64,000 nt of DNA from contig NZ_JAUOTP010000011.1 in assembly GCF_030546695.1 (NCBI RefSeq), forward strand, positions 1 through 64,000. Reading direction: 5' to 3'. The stretch is from Sphingomonas natans (GTDB lineage: Bacteria; Pseudomonadota; Alphaproteobacteria; Sphingomonadales; Sphingomonadaceae). Position numbers and translations under genes: made by a program. The notes under the pieces were generated by a model, which was given only the letters and a program-made list of their open reading frames with translations, was not told the origin of the DNA and made no database searches. Positions 1 through 9,278 of the stretch are shown in pieces; position 1 is the first letter of the stretch, and the number at the start of each line of letters is the position of its first letter.

Positions 1-114
1 GGCGACCGCGGCGCGCTCGCCCGCCGCCGCCAGCGCGCCCGCGCGCAGCAGCCAGCCCAGCGCCGCGCCTATGGCGAGCGCCGCCACCACGATCAGGATC
101 ACCGAAACCGACAT
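1..114 (-). CDS. rmuC: Probable DNA recombination protein RmuC, N-terminal fragment
   Basis: Only the first 38 codons are inside the window; the gene runs off the left edge. The start is an ATG read leftward at 114. The peptide opens with MSVSVILIVVAALAIG and stays hydrophobic to about residue 24, a single N-terminal membrane helix, and then becomes Ala/Arg/Glu-rich as at the start of a coiled coil. RmuC proteins have this layout: a membrane anchor, a long coiled coil, then a nuclease-like domain. rmuC commonly lies beside def in sphingomonads, as here. The catalytic part is not visible, so the name rests on the anchor and the neighbourhood; another anchored coiled-coil protein is possible. 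Confidence 0.5.
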   Translation of the reverse strand, partial: MSVSVILIVVAALAIGAALGWLLRAGALAAAGERAAVA

Positions 115-236
115 GCCACCTCGTCGAAAGAACAGAGCGCGAACTTGCCTTGGCGGCGGATCAAATGCAAGCTCGTGCGCAGGAACGGTACGCCGCGCCC
201 GCTGTTGGGAAGAGATGCCGTCCGAGGAGAGCGCGT

Positions 237-662
237 ATGTCCGTCCGCAAGATGATTGGCCTTCACCCCAAGGTCGCCGGCCATGTCAACGAGCCGCTCG
301 CGCTCGCCGCCAAGCACGCAATGTATTGCGCGCTTTTCACCACCTCCTGCGCGGACGCCTGCTCGGCCGAGGGCGCCTCCGCGAAGGGCGAAGCCGCAAG
401 CGGCATCGCAGGGGACATGAGCCAGTGCATCCGCACCTGCATGGATTGCTCGGACGTCTGCACCGCCGCCGCCAAGGTCGCCACGCGGATGACCGGCGAC
501 GACGACGCGATGGTCCGCGCGACGCTTACCGCCTGCATCGAGGCCTGCATGATCTGCGCCGCCGAATGCGACAAGCACGATCACGAGCATTGCCGGCTGT
601 GCGCGACGATGTGCCGCGAATGCGCCGACGATTGCCGCGAGGCGCTGGCGACGTTGCATTGA
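237..662 (+). CDS. Four-helix-bundle copper-binding protein (DUF326, Csp-like)
   Basis: A 141-residue cysteine-rich protein with about 16 cysteines, many in CxxxC spacing along predicted helices (for example CIRTCMDC, CIEACMICAAEC, CRLCATMCREC). This is the DUF326/copper storage protein pattern, in which cysteines line the core of a four-helix bundle and bind Cu(I). No signal peptide is present, so it is probably cytosolic and would buffer copper. The ATG at 237 is preferred because GAGGA lies 8 bases upstream; an in-frame start at 150 would add an Arg-rich leader without a good ribosome binding site. It stands alone, divergent from the rmuC fragment, with a palindromic repeat behind it. Confidence 0.85.
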   Translation: MSVRKMIGLHPKVAGHVNEPLALAAKHAMYCALFTTSCADACSAEGASAKGEAASGIAGDMSQCIRTCMDCSDVCTAAAKVATRMTGDDDAMVRATLTACIEACMICAAECDKHDHEHCRLCATMCRECADDCREALATLH

Positions 663-698
663 GCAGAGGTTGAGGGGGGCGGACAAACATGATGACCC

Positions 699-806
699 CG
701 CTCATCCTGAGGAGCCATTGAGCGAAGTCGAAATGGCGTCTCGAAGGACACGGACCGTCCTTCGAGACGGGCCTTCGCCAAGCTCAGTCCCTCCTCAGGA
801 TGAGCG
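699..806. repeat. Palindromic repeat, family A, copy 1
   Basis: The outer arms CGCTCATCCTGAGGA (699-713) and TCCTCAGGATGAGCG (792-806) are perfect inverted repeats, with a second inner pair around GTCTCGAAGGAC / GTCCTTCGAGAC. A related copy with the same outer and inner arms lies at 15,779-15,931. It fills the space between the stop of the copper-binding gene and the stop of def, so it could also act as a transcription barrier between these convergent genes. Confidence 0.85.
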
Positions 807-833
807 GATCAAAGTTCCGTGCAAACGATCCGC

Positions 834-1364
834 CTAAGCCGCGCGCCGCATCCTGCGCGCTTTTTCCAACTTCTTCATCACCATGTCGCGCTTCAGCTTG
901 GACAGATGATCGATGAACAGCACGCCTTCGAGATGGTCCATCTCGTGCTGGATCACGGTCGCGAGCATGCCCTCGATCCGCTCGTCATGCTCGGCGCCCT
1001 GCTCGTCCAGCCATCGCGCCTGGATCGCGACCGGGCGCTCGACATCGGCATATTGATCGGGGACCGACAGGCAGCCCTCGTTATAGACCGACACGTCGTC
1101 GGCGGGCTCGCGCAGTTCGGGATTGATGAACACGCGCGGCGCCTTGATCCGCTCGCCGTCGGGCCCGTCCTCCTGCAGATCGATGACGAGGATGCGCTTG
1201 GGCACGTTGATCTGGACGGCCGCCAGCCCGATGCCCGGCGCGTCATACATCGTCTCGAACATGTCGGCGATCAGCGCGCTCACCTCGTCGTCCACCGTCT
1301 CGACGGGGGTGGAGATGACGCGCAGGCGCGGATCGGGCGCCTCCAGGATCGGTCTTATGGCCAT
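834..1364 (-). CDS. def: Peptide deformylase
   Basis: A 176-residue enzyme that removes the N-formyl group from nascent proteins in the cytosol. All three family motifs are present: GIGLAAVQ (residues 44-51), EGCLS (96-100, metal-ligand Cys98) and HEMDH (140-144, metal ligands His140 and His144 with catalytic Glu141). Length and order are typical of a type 1 deformylase. It faces away from the iron-permease-like gene on its right. fmt, which adds the formyl group this enzyme removes, is about 3 kb away rather than directly adjacent. Confidence 0.97.
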   Translation of the reverse strand: MAIRPILEAPDPRLRVISTPVETVDDEVSALIADMFETMYDAPGIGLAAVQINVPKRILVIDLQEDGPDGERIKAPRVFINPELREPADDVSVYNEGCLSVPDQYADVERPVAIQARWLDEQGAEHDERIEGMLATVIQHEMDHLEGVLFIDHLSKLKRDMVMKKLEKARRMRRAA

Positions 1365-1409
1365 CCGCGCTATTTATGCGCGTGGCGCAGGCGCTTCAAC
1401 CCGCCGCAT

Positions 1410-1426
1410 CCGATCAGCGTGATCGG
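1410..1426. promoter_or_regulatory. 7-3-7 inverted repeat between divergent genes
   Basis: CCGATCA-GCG-TGATCGG is a perfect inverted repeat in the 120-bp space between def and the iron-permease-like gene. It could be an operator for either gene. It is followed by CTTTTCC on the plus strand but is too short to be a convincing terminator. No binding protein is suggested by the context. Confidence 0.3.
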
Positions 1427-1488
1427 CTTTTCCGTTCGCATCCGGGCGGCGGCGGCGTTACGCCTCCCCAACGAATGAGGGAATGTTC

Positions 1489-1911
1489 ATGCTGGACCGG
1501 GCGTTTACGTGGATCGCATCGCGGATCGCCTTCGCCACGGGCCAGCCCGCCGCCTTCGTCATCGCGCTCGCGTCGATCATCATCTGGGGCCTGACCGGGC
1601 CGATCTTCCATTATTCGGATACGTGGCAGCTCGTCGTCAACACATCGACGACGATCGTCACCTTCCTGATGGTGTTCCTCGTCCAGAATTCGCAGAATCG
1701 CGATGCCGCGGCGATGCAGGCCAAGCTCGACGAGCTGATCCGCGCGGTCGACGATGCCCGCGGCCAGTTCATCGGCATCGAACACAAGACCGAGCGCGAG
1801 ATCGAGAAGATCCGCTCGGACCTCGAAAAGGAATGCGCGGACGATGAGGAACGCCTGACGGGCAAGCCGAGCAGCGACGAATATCTCGATCGCCTGATCC
1901 GCCGCCGCTGA
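1489..1911 (+). CDS. Low-affinity iron permease family protein
   Basis: A 140-residue membrane protein with two hydrophobic helices (about residues 18-37 and 46-66), followed by the conserved stretch FLMVFLVQNSQNRD and a charged C-terminal helix. This matches the PF04120 low-affinity iron permease family by remembered sequence pattern. Members are annotated from a yeast iron transporter, but bacterial function is largely untested, so transport is inference. ATG 1489 is chosen because GAGGG ends 7 bases before it; the ATG two codons earlier leaves only one base between the two. Confidence 0.8.
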   Translation: MLDRAFTWIASRIAFATGQPAAFVIALASIIIWGLTGPIFHYSDTWQLVVNTSTTIVTFLMVFLVQNSQNRDAAAMQAKLDELIRAVDDARGQFIGIEHKTEREIEKIRSDLEKECADDEERLTGKPSSDEYLDRLIRRR

Positions 1912-1996
1912 TCCGCGCGGTTTTCGTTCGGCGGTTGCCCAAATGGGGGGACGGTCCCTATCTCTGCCGCCACGATCCGCGCTTGATGAGGCCCCG

Positions 1997-3016
1997 ATGA
2001 CCGCCGTCCACTCCACCCGCATGCTTGTTCTCGGATCAGGCCCGGCCGGGCTGTCCGCCGCCATCTATGGCGCGCGCGCGGGCCTGTCGCCGATCGTCGT
2101 CCAGGGGCTCCAGCCCGGCGGCCAGCTGACGATCACCACCGATGTCGAAAATTATCCGGGCTTCCGCGATGTGATCCAGGGCCCGTGGCTGATGGAGGAG
2201 ATGCAGGCGCAGGCCGAGCATGTCGGCGCGCAGATGATGTGGGACACGATCGTCGAGGTCGATCTGTCCGAGCGCCCGTTCCGTCTCAAGGGCGACGGCG
2301 GCACCACCTATGTCTGCGACACGCTCGTCATCGCGACAGGCGCGCAGGCCAAGTGGCTCGGCGCCCCCGGCGAGGCCGAACTCGGCGGCAAGGGCGTCTC
2401 GGCCTGCGCGACGTGCGACGGCTTCTTCTATCGCGGCAAGAAGGTCGCGGTCATCGGCGGCGGCAACACCGCGGTCGAGGAGGCGCTCTACCTCACCAAC
2501 CACAGCCACGACGTGACGCTCATCCACCGCCGCGATTCGCTGCGCGCCGAGAAGATCCTCCAGGAGCGGCTGTTCAAGCATCACGCGATCAGCACGCTCT
2601 GGAACAAGGAGGTCGCGCGCTTCGTCGAGGGCGAGGGCGCCGCCGGCCTCGTCGCGATCGAACTGCGCGACACCGTGACGGGCGAGATCAGCCAATTGGA
2701 GGTCGACGGCGGCTTCGTCGCGATCGGCCACTCTCCCGCGACCGAGGTGTTCAAGGGCACCGGGCTCGATCTCGACGACGAGGGCTATATCAACGCGCAG
2801 CCGGGCACGAGCCTGACCAACATTCCCGGCGTGTTCGCGTGCGGCGACGTCATGGACAAGGTCTATCGCCAGGCGATCACCGCCGCGGGCACGGGCTGCA
2901 TGGCTGCCCTGGACGCCGAGCGCTTCCTCCAGGCCGCCGATTTCCCGGTGCCCGAGGACGCGATCGCCGGCCATCCGGTCGATCCGCTGATCGAGCATGA
3001 GACGGTGGCGGGGTAA
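1997..3016 (+). CDS. trxB: Thioredoxin-disulfide reductase
   Basis: A 339-residue flavoenzyme that passes electrons from NADPH through FAD and a Cys pair to thioredoxin. The FAD-binding GSGPAG is at residues 13-18, the redox motif CATC at 137-140 followed by DGFF, the NADPH loop GGGNTAVEEA at about 154-163, and a C-terminal FAD motif around GVFACGDV. The ATG at 1997 gives the usual family N-terminus; an in-frame start at 1943 would add 18 unrelated residues. Transcribed alone. Its 3' side runs straight into a palindrome that also ends the opposing small DUF2256 gene. Confidence 0.96.
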   Translation: MTAVHSTRMLVLGSGPAGLSAAIYGARAGLSPIVVQGLQPGGQLTITTDVENYPGFRDVIQGPWLMEEMQAQAEHVGAQMMWDTIVEVDLSERPFRLKGDGGTTYVCDTLVIATGAQAKWLGAPGEAELGGKGVSACATCDGFFYRGKKVAVIGGGNTAVEEALYLTNHSHDVTLIHRRDSLRAEKILQERLFKHHAISTLWNKEVARFVEGEGAAGLVAIELRDTVTGEISQLEVDGGFVAIGHSPATEVFKGTGLDLDDEGYINAQPGTSLTNIPGVFACGDVMDKVYRQAITAAGTGCMAALDAERFLQAADFPVPEDAIAGHPVDPLIEHETVAG

Positions 3017-3032
3017 GCCGCTTTTCTTCTGT

Positions 3033-3054
3033 CATCCTGAACTCGTTTCAGGAT
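3033..3054. repeat. Palindromic repeat, family C, copy 1
   Basis: CATCCTGAA, loop CTCG, TTTCAGGATG: a short hairpin of the same type as the copies at 5,572, 5,961 and 6,001. It lies between convergent trxB and the DUF2256 gene, and its right arm contains the stop codon of the latter. Confidence 0.8.
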
Positions 3055-3212
3055 GCCGGTGTTTTGTCCGTCTCGCCTTTCCCATCCCGCCGGCACCGTT
3101 CCGAACAATATTTCACGCTGTCCCAGTCGCGCGCCCACTTCTTGCGCCACGCAAACGGTCGCGCGCACGCGATGCAGGTCTTGGTCGGGAGCGTGAGCTT
3201 GTGGTGCGCCAT
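3048..3212 (-). CDS. DUF2256 domain-containing small Cys protein
   Basis: A 54-residue protein beginning [20 protein letters not shown] and continuing with [20 protein letters not shown]. The CxxC...CxxxC arrangement (Cys13, Cys16, Cys36, Cys40) and the strongly conserved tryptophan/arginine core are those of the DUF2256 family, small zinc-ribbon-like proteins of unknown function. Family members are usually 45-60 residues, so it is complete. Its TGA lies inside the right arm of the family C palindrome, so the last residues PAS adjoin the repeat. No partner gene is evident; trxB is convergent and the DUF3617 gene divergent. Confidence 0.85.
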   Translation of the reverse strand: MAHHKLTLPTKTCIACARPFAWRKKWARDWDSVKYCSERCRRDGKGETDKTPAS

Positions 3213-3304
3213 CCGTGCCCAACGCTCGGCGCCGCATCCGGGCCGCGCATTTCCGAATGACGCCGATCCGGCATAGCATCCGACGACTCACATGGGAGAT
3301 GGCG

Positions 3305-3748
3305 ATGAACCTGCGCGTCTGGGGAGCCTCGCTCCTGCTCGTGGCGAGCGCGGCGCCCGCCGCCTCGCCGATCCAGCCCGGCCTGTGGGAGATGACCACG
3401 AAGATTGACACGATCAGCATGCCGGGCGCGCCGCCGGCGATGGCCGCGGCGATGCGCCGGCCGAAGACGATCCGCACCTGCATCACCGCCGAACAGGCGG
3501 CGCAGGGCCCCCGCGGGATCCAGCAGGCCGACAAGAGCTGCAAGATCGGCCGCTACGACTGGGCCGGCGGCAAATATGTCGCCGAGATCGTCTGCAGCCG
3601 CCCCACCGGCACGATGACGACGCGCTCCACCGGCACCTATACGCCGACCAGCTTCAACTCGAAGAGCCAGATGAGCAGCACCGGCCAGATGAAGATGGCG
3701 ATGACGATGACCGCATCGGGCCGGCGCGTGGGCCTCTGCAAGCGCTAG
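3305..3748 (+). CDS. DUF3617 family exported protein
   Basis: A 147-residue protein with a Sec signal peptide ([20 protein letters not shown]), then QPGLWEM near the mature N-terminus and two cysteine-containing strands (RTCIT and KSCKIGRY), and a C-terminal CKR. The GLWE opening after the signal and the paired Cys pattern are characteristic of DUF3617, periplasmic proteins of unknown role common in sphingomonads. GGGAG sits 6 bases before ATG 3305, which favours it over the ATG at 3299. Its TAG overlaps the TAG of convergent truA within a shared CTAG. Confidence 0.8.
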   Translation: MNLRVWGASLLLVASAAPAASPIQPGLWEMTTKIDTISMPGAPPAMAAAMRRPKTIRTCITAEQAAQGPRGIQQADKSCKIGRYDWAGGKYVAEIVCSRPTGTMTTRSTGTYTPTSFNSKSQMSSTGQMKMAMTMTASGRRVGLCKR

Positions 3749-4482
3749 TAGAGCGCCTCGACGAAGTAGAGCCCGTCGGGCGGCGCGTTGAAGCCCAAAG
3801 CGGCGCGGTCCTGCGCGTCGAGCGCCGCCTGCAGGTCCGCCGCGCTCCACTTGCCCTGGCCGACGAAGGCGAGGCACCCGACCATCGAACGCACCTGATG
3901 GTGGAGGAAGGAGCGCGCCGCCGCCTCGACCAGCACGACGTCGCCCTCGCGCCGCACGTCGAGCCGGTCGAGCGTCTTGATCGGACTCGCCGACTGGCAG
4001 TGGACCGAGCGGAAGGTCGTGAAATCGTGGCGGCCGACGAGGCGTTGCGCGGCCGCGTGCATCGCCGCGACATCCAGCGCGCGCGGAATACGCCAGGCCT
4101 TGCCCTCGTCCAGCGTCAGCGGCGGGCGCCGGTTGACGATCCGGTAGAGATAGGCGCGGCCGAGACACGAGAAGCGCGCATGCCAGTCGTCCGCCACCGT
4201 CTCGCAGTCGAGGATCGCGATCGGCTGCGGCCGCAGCAGCGCGTTCAGCCCCTCGCGCAGCCGGAACGGCGCGATCTCCCGATCGATATCGACATGCGCC
4301 GCCATCGCCAGCGCATGGACGCCCGCATCGGTGCGCCCGGCCGCATAGACCGTCGCCTGCGCTCCCGTGATCCGCAGCGCCGCCTCCTCGATCGCCTGCT
4401 GCACCGAGGGGCCATGCGACTGCCGCTGCCAGCCCATATACGGGCGGCCGTCATATTCGATCGTCAGCCGGAAGCGGGTCAT
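3745..4482 (-). CDS. truA: tRNA pseudouridine synthase A
   Basis: A 245-residue enzyme that isomerises uridines 38-40 in the anticodon arm of tRNAs. The catalytic Asp52 lies in [11 protein letters not shown], the signature of the TruA family, and the N-terminal [17 protein letters not shown] is typical. The ATG at 4482 is chosen; longer in-frame starts would translate the palindromic repeat upstream. It follows fmt on the same strand across a 157-bp gap filled by that repeat, and the two are often neighbours in alphaproteobacteria. Confidence 0.96.
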   Translation of the reverse strand: MTRFRLTIEYDGRPYMGWQRQSHGPSVQQAIEEAALRITGAQATVYAAGRTDAGVHALAMAAHVDIDREIAPFRLREGLNALLRPQPIAILDCETVADDWHARFSCLGRAYLYRIVNRRPPLTLDEGKAWRIPRALDVAAMHAAAQRLVGRHDFTTFRSVHCQSASPIKTLDRLDVRREGDVVLVEAAARSFLHHQVRSMVGCLAFVGQGKWSAADLQAALDAQDRAALGFNAPPDGLYFVEALY

Positions 4483-4506
4483 GCCGCACCTCTTCGCCGG
4501 CAAATC

Positions 4507-4617
4507 CCGTTTGCTTCGAGTAGCGATCGAGCTTGTCGAGAGCGCGTATCGAGAAGTCGGTGCCGATGTCTCGATACGGCTTCTCGACTTCGCTCGAACC
4601 CTACTCGACACGAACGG
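4507..4617. repeat. Palindromic repeat, family D, copy 1
   Basis: A compound palindrome between truA and fmt. The outer arms are CCGTTTGCTTCGAGTAG and CTACTCGACACGAACGG, with inner arms CGTATCGAGAAG and CTTCTCGATACGG-type sequence. The extreme ends CCGTTTG / CGAACGG resemble the ends of family B, which suggests the two families are related. A divergent copy lies at 9,090-9,187. Confidence 0.8.
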
Positions 4618-4639
4618 ATCGGGAGAGACTGGCGCGATT

Positions 4640-5539
4640 TCACAGCCGCGTCCCCACGGGAATCGCGAACCCGCGCAGCAGCTCGGCCGCGGTCATGATC
4701 CCCCGCCCGGCACGCTGGACGCGGATCGGGCGGAGCGCGCCGGTGCCGCACGCGATCGTCAGATGCTCGTCGAGCACCGTGCCCGGCGCGCCTTCGCCCG
4801 CGACCGGCTCGGCGGCGAGGATGCGGATGCGGTCGCCCGCCTGCTCGAACCATGCGCCCGGCGCGGGCGAGAAAGCGCGCACCTGCCGCTCGACCGCCTC
4901 CGCCGGCGCCGTGAAATCGAGCCGCGATTCGGCCTTGTCGATCTTGGCCGCATAGGTCGCGCCCTCGGGCTGGATCGCGCCCGGAAAGGCGGCAAGATCG
5001 CCGAGCACCTCGACCATCATCGCCGCGCCCATCTCGGCCAGCTCGGCGGTCAGCTCGCCCGCATCCTTCCCCGCGACCGACGTCGCGCGCAGCAGCCGCA
5101 TCGGCCCGGTATCGAGCCCCTTCTCCATCTGCATGATCGTCACGCCCGTCTCGGCATCCCCGGCGAGGATCGCGCGCTGCACTGGCGCGGCGCCGCGCCA
5201 GCGCGGCAGCAGCGAGCCGTGGACGTTGAGGCAGCCGTGCCGGGGCGCATCGAGCACCGCCTGCGGCAGGATCAGCCCGTAAGCCGCGACGATCGCGACA
5301 TCGAGATCCAGCGCCGCAAAGTCCGCCTGAGCCTCGGCGTCGCGCAGCGACACGGGCGAGCGCACCGCCAGCCCCAGCATCTCCGCGCGCCGCTGCACCG
5401 CCCCCGGCTGCGGCGCCTTGCCCCGCCCGGCCGGCCGCGGCGGCTGCGTATAGACGGCGATGATATCGTGCCCGGCCGCGACGAGCGCATCGAGCGTCGG
5501 CAGGGCGAAATCGGGCGTTCCCATGAAGGCGAGGCGCAT
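4640..5539 (-). CDS. fmt: Methionyl-tRNA formyltransferase
   Basis: A 299-residue enzyme that formylates initiator Met-tRNA using 10-formyltetrahydrofolate. It opens [15 protein letters not shown] and carries the catalytic trio as Asn105 and His107 ([12 protein letters not shown]) and Asp143 (GLDTGPM), at almost the same positions as in E. coli. The C-terminal domain has the expected [11 protein letters not shown]. In E. coli the corresponding loop is NVHASLLP; Gly replaces Ala here, a mild change. It works upstream of def and lies in a run with truA on the minus strand. Confidence 0.97.
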   Translation of the reverse strand: MRLAFMGTPDFALPTLDALVAAGHDIIAVYTQPPRPAGRGKAPQPGAVQRRAEMLGLAVRSPVSLRDAEAQADFAALDLDVAIVAAYGLILPQAVLDAPRHGCLNVHGSLLPRWRGAAPVQRAILAGDAETGVTIMQMEKGLDTGPMRLLRATSVAGKDAGELTAELAEMGAAMMVEVLGDLAAFPGAIQPEGATYAAKIDKAESRLDFTAPAEAVERQVRAFSPAPGAWFEQAGDRIRILAAEPVAGEGAPGTVLDEHLTIACGTGALRPIRVQRAGRGIMTAAELLRGFAIPVGTRL

Positions 5540-5571
5540 GGCGGCCGCTTAGCGCCTCCCTCTCCTCCCGT

Positions 5572-5594
5572 CATGCTGAACTCGTTTCAGCATC
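5572..5594. repeat. Palindromic repeat, family C, copy 2
   Basis: CATGCTGAA, CTCG, TTTCAGCATC: the same hairpin as the copy at 6,001 but separated from it by the GIY-YIG gene. It lies between divergent fmt and the nuclease gene. An ATG inside it is in frame with the nuclease gene, but the resulting N-terminus is just translated repeat. Confidence 0.8.
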
Positions 5595-5641
5595 CAAGAC
5601 CCGCCCTTGCCGCGCACGCGACGAGGCTGCAGCATCCTGCC

Positions 5642-5968
5642 GTGGAACCCTGCGCCTACATCCTCGCCAGCGGCAAGCGCGGCACGCTCTACATCGGCGT
5701 CACCTCCGATCTGCCGAAGCGGCTCCACCAGCACCGCACGCGCGTCACCAAGGGCTTTGCCGATCGCCATAGCGTGAAGCGCCTCGTCCTGATCGAGGTC
5801 TGCCCCGACATGGTGACCGCCATCGCGCGCGAGGAGCAGCTCAAGAATTGGCATCGGGACTGGAAGATCGCGCTGATCGAGGCGACCAATCCGGACTGGC
5901 GCGATCTCGCGGTCGATCTCGGATTTGCACCGTTTCGCCAGCCGACGAGCGCGGGCCATGGATCCTGA
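5642..5968 (+). CDS. GIY-YIG nuclease superfamily protein
   Basis: A 108-residue single-domain protein. The family motifs are AYIL and LYIGVTSDL (the GIY and YIG elements), followed by the conserved basic helix LPKRLHQHR and EEQLKNWHRDWKIALIE near the end. This is the compact YhbQ/UPF0213-like form with no extra DNA-binding domain, so a nicking or structure-specific role is only inferred. The GTG at 5642 gives the usual start just before the GIY strand. Its TGA (5966-5968) lies inside a family C palindrome, and another copy lies just upstream, so the gene is bracketed by the same repeat. Confidence 0.85.
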   Translation: MEPCAYILASGKRGTLYIGVTSDLPKRLHQHRTRVTKGFADRHSVKRLVLIEVCPDMVTAIAREEQLKNWHRDWKIALIEATNPDWRDLAVDLGFAPFRQPTSAGHGS

Positions 5969-6024
5969 AACAAGTTCAGGATGACGGCGGTAATAATTGT
6001 CATGCTGAACTCGTTTCAGCATCC
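5961..6024. repeat. Palindromic repeats, family C, copies 3 and 4 in tandem
   Basis: Copy 3 is GATCCTGAA, ACAAG, TTCAGGATGA, and copy 4 is CATGCTGAAC, TCG, TTTCAGCATC, separated by an A/T-rich GGCGGTAATAATTG. Copy 4 matches copy 2 on the other side of the GIY-YIG gene over at least 20 bases. The pair separates the nuclease gene from recR. Confidence 0.8.
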
Positions 6025-6089
6025 ATTACCCGCGCTTAGCCATAAGCGCGCCAGTCGACGAACACCCCCCGCCTCCCTATCTCCCCTCC

Positions 6090-6686
6090 ATGGCCTCGCC
6101 CGAAATCGACGCGCTGACGCAAGCGCTCTCGCGCCTCCCCGGCCTCGGCCCCCGCTCCGCGCGCCGCGCCGTGCTCCACCTGATCAAGAAGCGCGAGGTC
6201 GCGCTCGCGCCTTTGCTGCGCGCGCTGGAGGCGGTGAACGACAAGCTCGTCACCTGCGCGATCTGCGGCAATGTCGACACCACGAACCCGTGCGCGATCT
6301 GCACCGATTCCCGCCGCGACATCCGCATGCTGTGCGTGGTCGAGGAGGTGGCGGATCTGTGGGCGCTCGATCGCACGCGGCTCTTCCCCGGGCGCTTCCA
6401 CGTGCTCGGCGGGCGGCTCTCCGCGCTGGAGGGGATACGCCCCGAGGATCTCGGCATCGATCGCCTCGTGGGCCGGATCGAGGCGGGCGGGATCGACGAG
6501 GTCGTGCTGGCGATGAATGCGACGCTCGAAGGCCAGACCACCGCGCATTATGTCGCCGAACGGATCGAGCGCTTCCCCGTCCGCGTCACCCAGCTCGCGC
6601 ACGGGCTGCCGGTGGGCGGCGAGCTCGATTATCTCGACGAGGGCACGCTCGCGCAGGCGCTGCGGGCGAGAAGGCCGGTGGGGTGA
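6090..6686 (+). CDS. recR: Recombination protein RecR
   Basis: A 198-residue protein that works with RecF/RecO to load RecA at gaps. It has the N-terminal helix-hairpin-helix ([14 protein letters not shown]), the four-cysteine zinc finger (Cys56, Cys59, Cys68, Cys71 in [16 protein letters not shown]), and the Toprim domain starting [10 protein letters not shown] and including [14 protein letters not shown]. Length matches the family. Transcribed alone in front of groES, with a short GC hairpin just behind it. The usual upstream partner, the YbaB/EbfC nucleoid protein, is not adjacent here. Confidence 0.96.
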   Translation: MASPEIDALTQALSRLPGLGPRSARRAVLHLIKKREVALAPLLRALEAVNDKLVTCAICGNVDTTNPCAICTDSRRDIRMLCVVEEVADLWALDRTRLFPGRFHVLGGRLSALEGIRPEDLGIDRLVGRIEAGGIDEVVLAMNATLEGQTTAHYVAERIERFPVRVTQLAHGLPVGGELDYLDEGTLAQALRARRPVG

Positions 6687-6692
6687 CTCACT

Positions 6693-6712
6693 CCCCTCCC
6701 TCCAGGGAGGGG
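6693..6712. repeat. Short palindrome (family E, copy 1), possible recR terminator
   Basis: CCCCTCCCT-CC-AGGGAGGGG is a 9-bp stem with almost no loop, beginning 7 bases after the recR stop. The same core occurs at 21,589-21,613 and at both ends of the element at 43,094-43,214. It has no U-tract, so it is a weak terminator at best. Confidence 0.7.
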
Positions 6713-6753
6713 AAGCGTTGGTCGCGCCCCGGCACCACCTCGCACCACCCTGC

Positions 6754-6782
6754 TTGACACTCCCGGCAGCCCCACACATATG
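6754..6782 (+). promoter_or_regulatory. Predicted groESL promoter
   Basis: TTGACA (6754-6759) and CATATG (6777-6782) are separated by 17 bp, a good vegetative -35/-10 pair. The CIRCE element begins 5 bp downstream, where transcription would start. The same stretch also roughly fits an alphaproteobacterial heat-shock sigma-32 pattern (CTTG with an A/T-rich -10), so dual use is possible but not shown. Confidence 0.7.
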
Positions 6783-6786
6783 CGCC

Positions 6787-6813
6787 TTGGCACTCACGCA
6801 AGCGGAGTGCCAA
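6787..6813 (+). promoter_or_regulatory. CIRCE operator (HrcA binding site)
   Basis: TTGGCACTC (6787-6795), a 9-base spacer, and GAGTGCCAA (6805-6813) form a perfect inverted repeat with the 9-9-9 layout of CIRCE (consensus TTAGCACTC-N9-GAGTGCTAA). It lies at the expected transcription start and about 75 bp before groES, so HrcA repression of the groESL operon is expected. hrcA itself is not in the window. Confidence 0.92.
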
Positions 6814-6888
6814 CAAGTTCATCGCAAAGGGTGGGAGCCGGGCGGCCAGGTCGCCTTATCCTGCCTTCATTGCAGGAAAGGGACAGAT

Positions 6889-7176
6889 ATGGGTTTCCGA
6901 CCGCTGCACGATCGCGTGCTGGTTCGTCGCATCGAAGCCGAGGCCAAGACGGCCGGCGGCATCATCATCCCGGACACGGCCAAGGAAAAGCCGCAGGAGG
7001 GTGAGATCGTCGCCGTCGGCGGCGGCGCCAAGTCCGAGGACGGCAAGGTCACCCCGCTGGACGTCAAGGCCGGCGACAAGATCCTGTTCGGCAAATGGTC
7101 CGGCACCGAGGTCAAGCTCGATGGCGAAGACCTGCTGATCATGAAGGAAAGCGACATTTTGGGTATCGTCGGCTGA
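6889..7176 (+). CDS. groS: Co-chaperonin GroES
   Basis: A 95-residue lid subunit of the GroEL/ES folding chamber. It begins [14 protein letters not shown] and holds the mobile-loop sequence [17 protein letters not shown], the basis of GroEL binding, and ends [11 protein letters not shown] 6889 follows GGAAAGGGA; longer in-frame reading through the CIRCE region is not a real extension. It is first in the two-gene operon, 85 bp before groL, and lies under the CIRCE operator. Confidence 0.98.
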   Translation: MGFRPLHDRVLVRRIEAEAKTAGGIIIPDTAKEKPQEGEIVAVGGGAKSEDGKVTPLDVKAGDKILFGKWSGTEVKLDGEDLLIMKESDILGIVG

Positions 7177-7249
7177 CGCCAACGGGCTCGGGATCGCCGG
7201 CTCGGCCGGCGTTCGCAACCCTCAACTTCCTCAACTTCTCTCGTTTTAG

Positions 7250-8915
<1,666 letters not shown>

Positions 8916-8917
<2 letters not shown>

Positions 8918-8958
8918 TTTCGCACCGGCGCAGCGTTTGCTGCGCCGGAGACGAAATC
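8916..8958 (+). terminator. Long hairpin overlapping the groL stop
   Basis: A perfect 10-bp GC stem CCGGCGCAGC / GCTGCGCCGG closes on GTTT, with an outer GATTTCG / CGAAATC stem extending it. There is no U-tract, so it may protect the 3' end of the groESL message or assist termination at the next hairpin. Confidence 0.65.
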
Positions 8959-9042
8959 AGAACGGCCGGAGGGCGACTCCGTCGCTCGACCGACGACACG
9001 GAGCTTCGCTTCGTGTCCCGTTCCGAACAGACCGACAGAACG

Positions 9043-9077
9043 GGGCCGGGGGAGCAATCCTCCGGCCCTTTTCTTTT
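9043..9077 (+). terminator. Intrinsic terminator of groESL
   Basis: GGGCCGGGGGA pairs over 11 bp with TCCTCCGGCCC across a GCAA tetraloop, followed directly by TTTTCTTTT. This is a typical rho-independent terminator. The 361-bp stretch between groL and ppc holds this element, the hairpin before it and a family D repeat, and no gene was found. Confidence 0.9.
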
Positions 9078-9089
9078 GGCCCTCGCTGT

Positions 9090-9187
9090 CCGTTGGGTTC
9101 GAGCAGCTTCGAGCTTGTCGAGAAGCGTCCGTCGAGAACTTCTCGACTGCGATCTCTACAGGCTCGATCTCCGCTCGAAGCAAACGG
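9090..9187. repeat. Palindromic repeat, family D, copy 2
   Basis: The outer arms CCGTTGGGTTCGAGC and GCTCGAAGCAAACGG are imperfect inverted repeats, with the inner pair CTTGTCGAGAAG / CTTCTCGACTG. It resembles the element between truA and fmt (4,507-4,617) in ends and inner arms but has drifted. It lies between the groESL terminator and ppc. Confidence 0.7.
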
Positions 9188-9278
9188 ATGATGGGAGCGC
9201 AGCTCGACCAAAATTCCACCGCATTATGACAAAGCGCGCATTGACCCCGCTTACCTTGCGGCGCAGCATAATCGCATC

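Noticed and set aside
1943-1996. Upstream start for trxB
   Set aside because: It adds 18 residues unlike the family and has no better ribosome binding site.
4483-4611. 43-residue N-terminal extension of TruA
   Set aside because: It is translated family D repeat; the ATG at 4482 gives the canonical N-terminus.
5573-5641. ATG start for the GIY-YIG gene within the upstream palindrome
   Set aside because: The extra residues are translated repeat, and GTG 5642 gives the normal family start; kept only as an alternative.
5572-6024. CRISPR-like array
   Set aside because: The repeats are palindromic, few, unevenly spaced and flank a gene; there are no regular spacers or cas genes.
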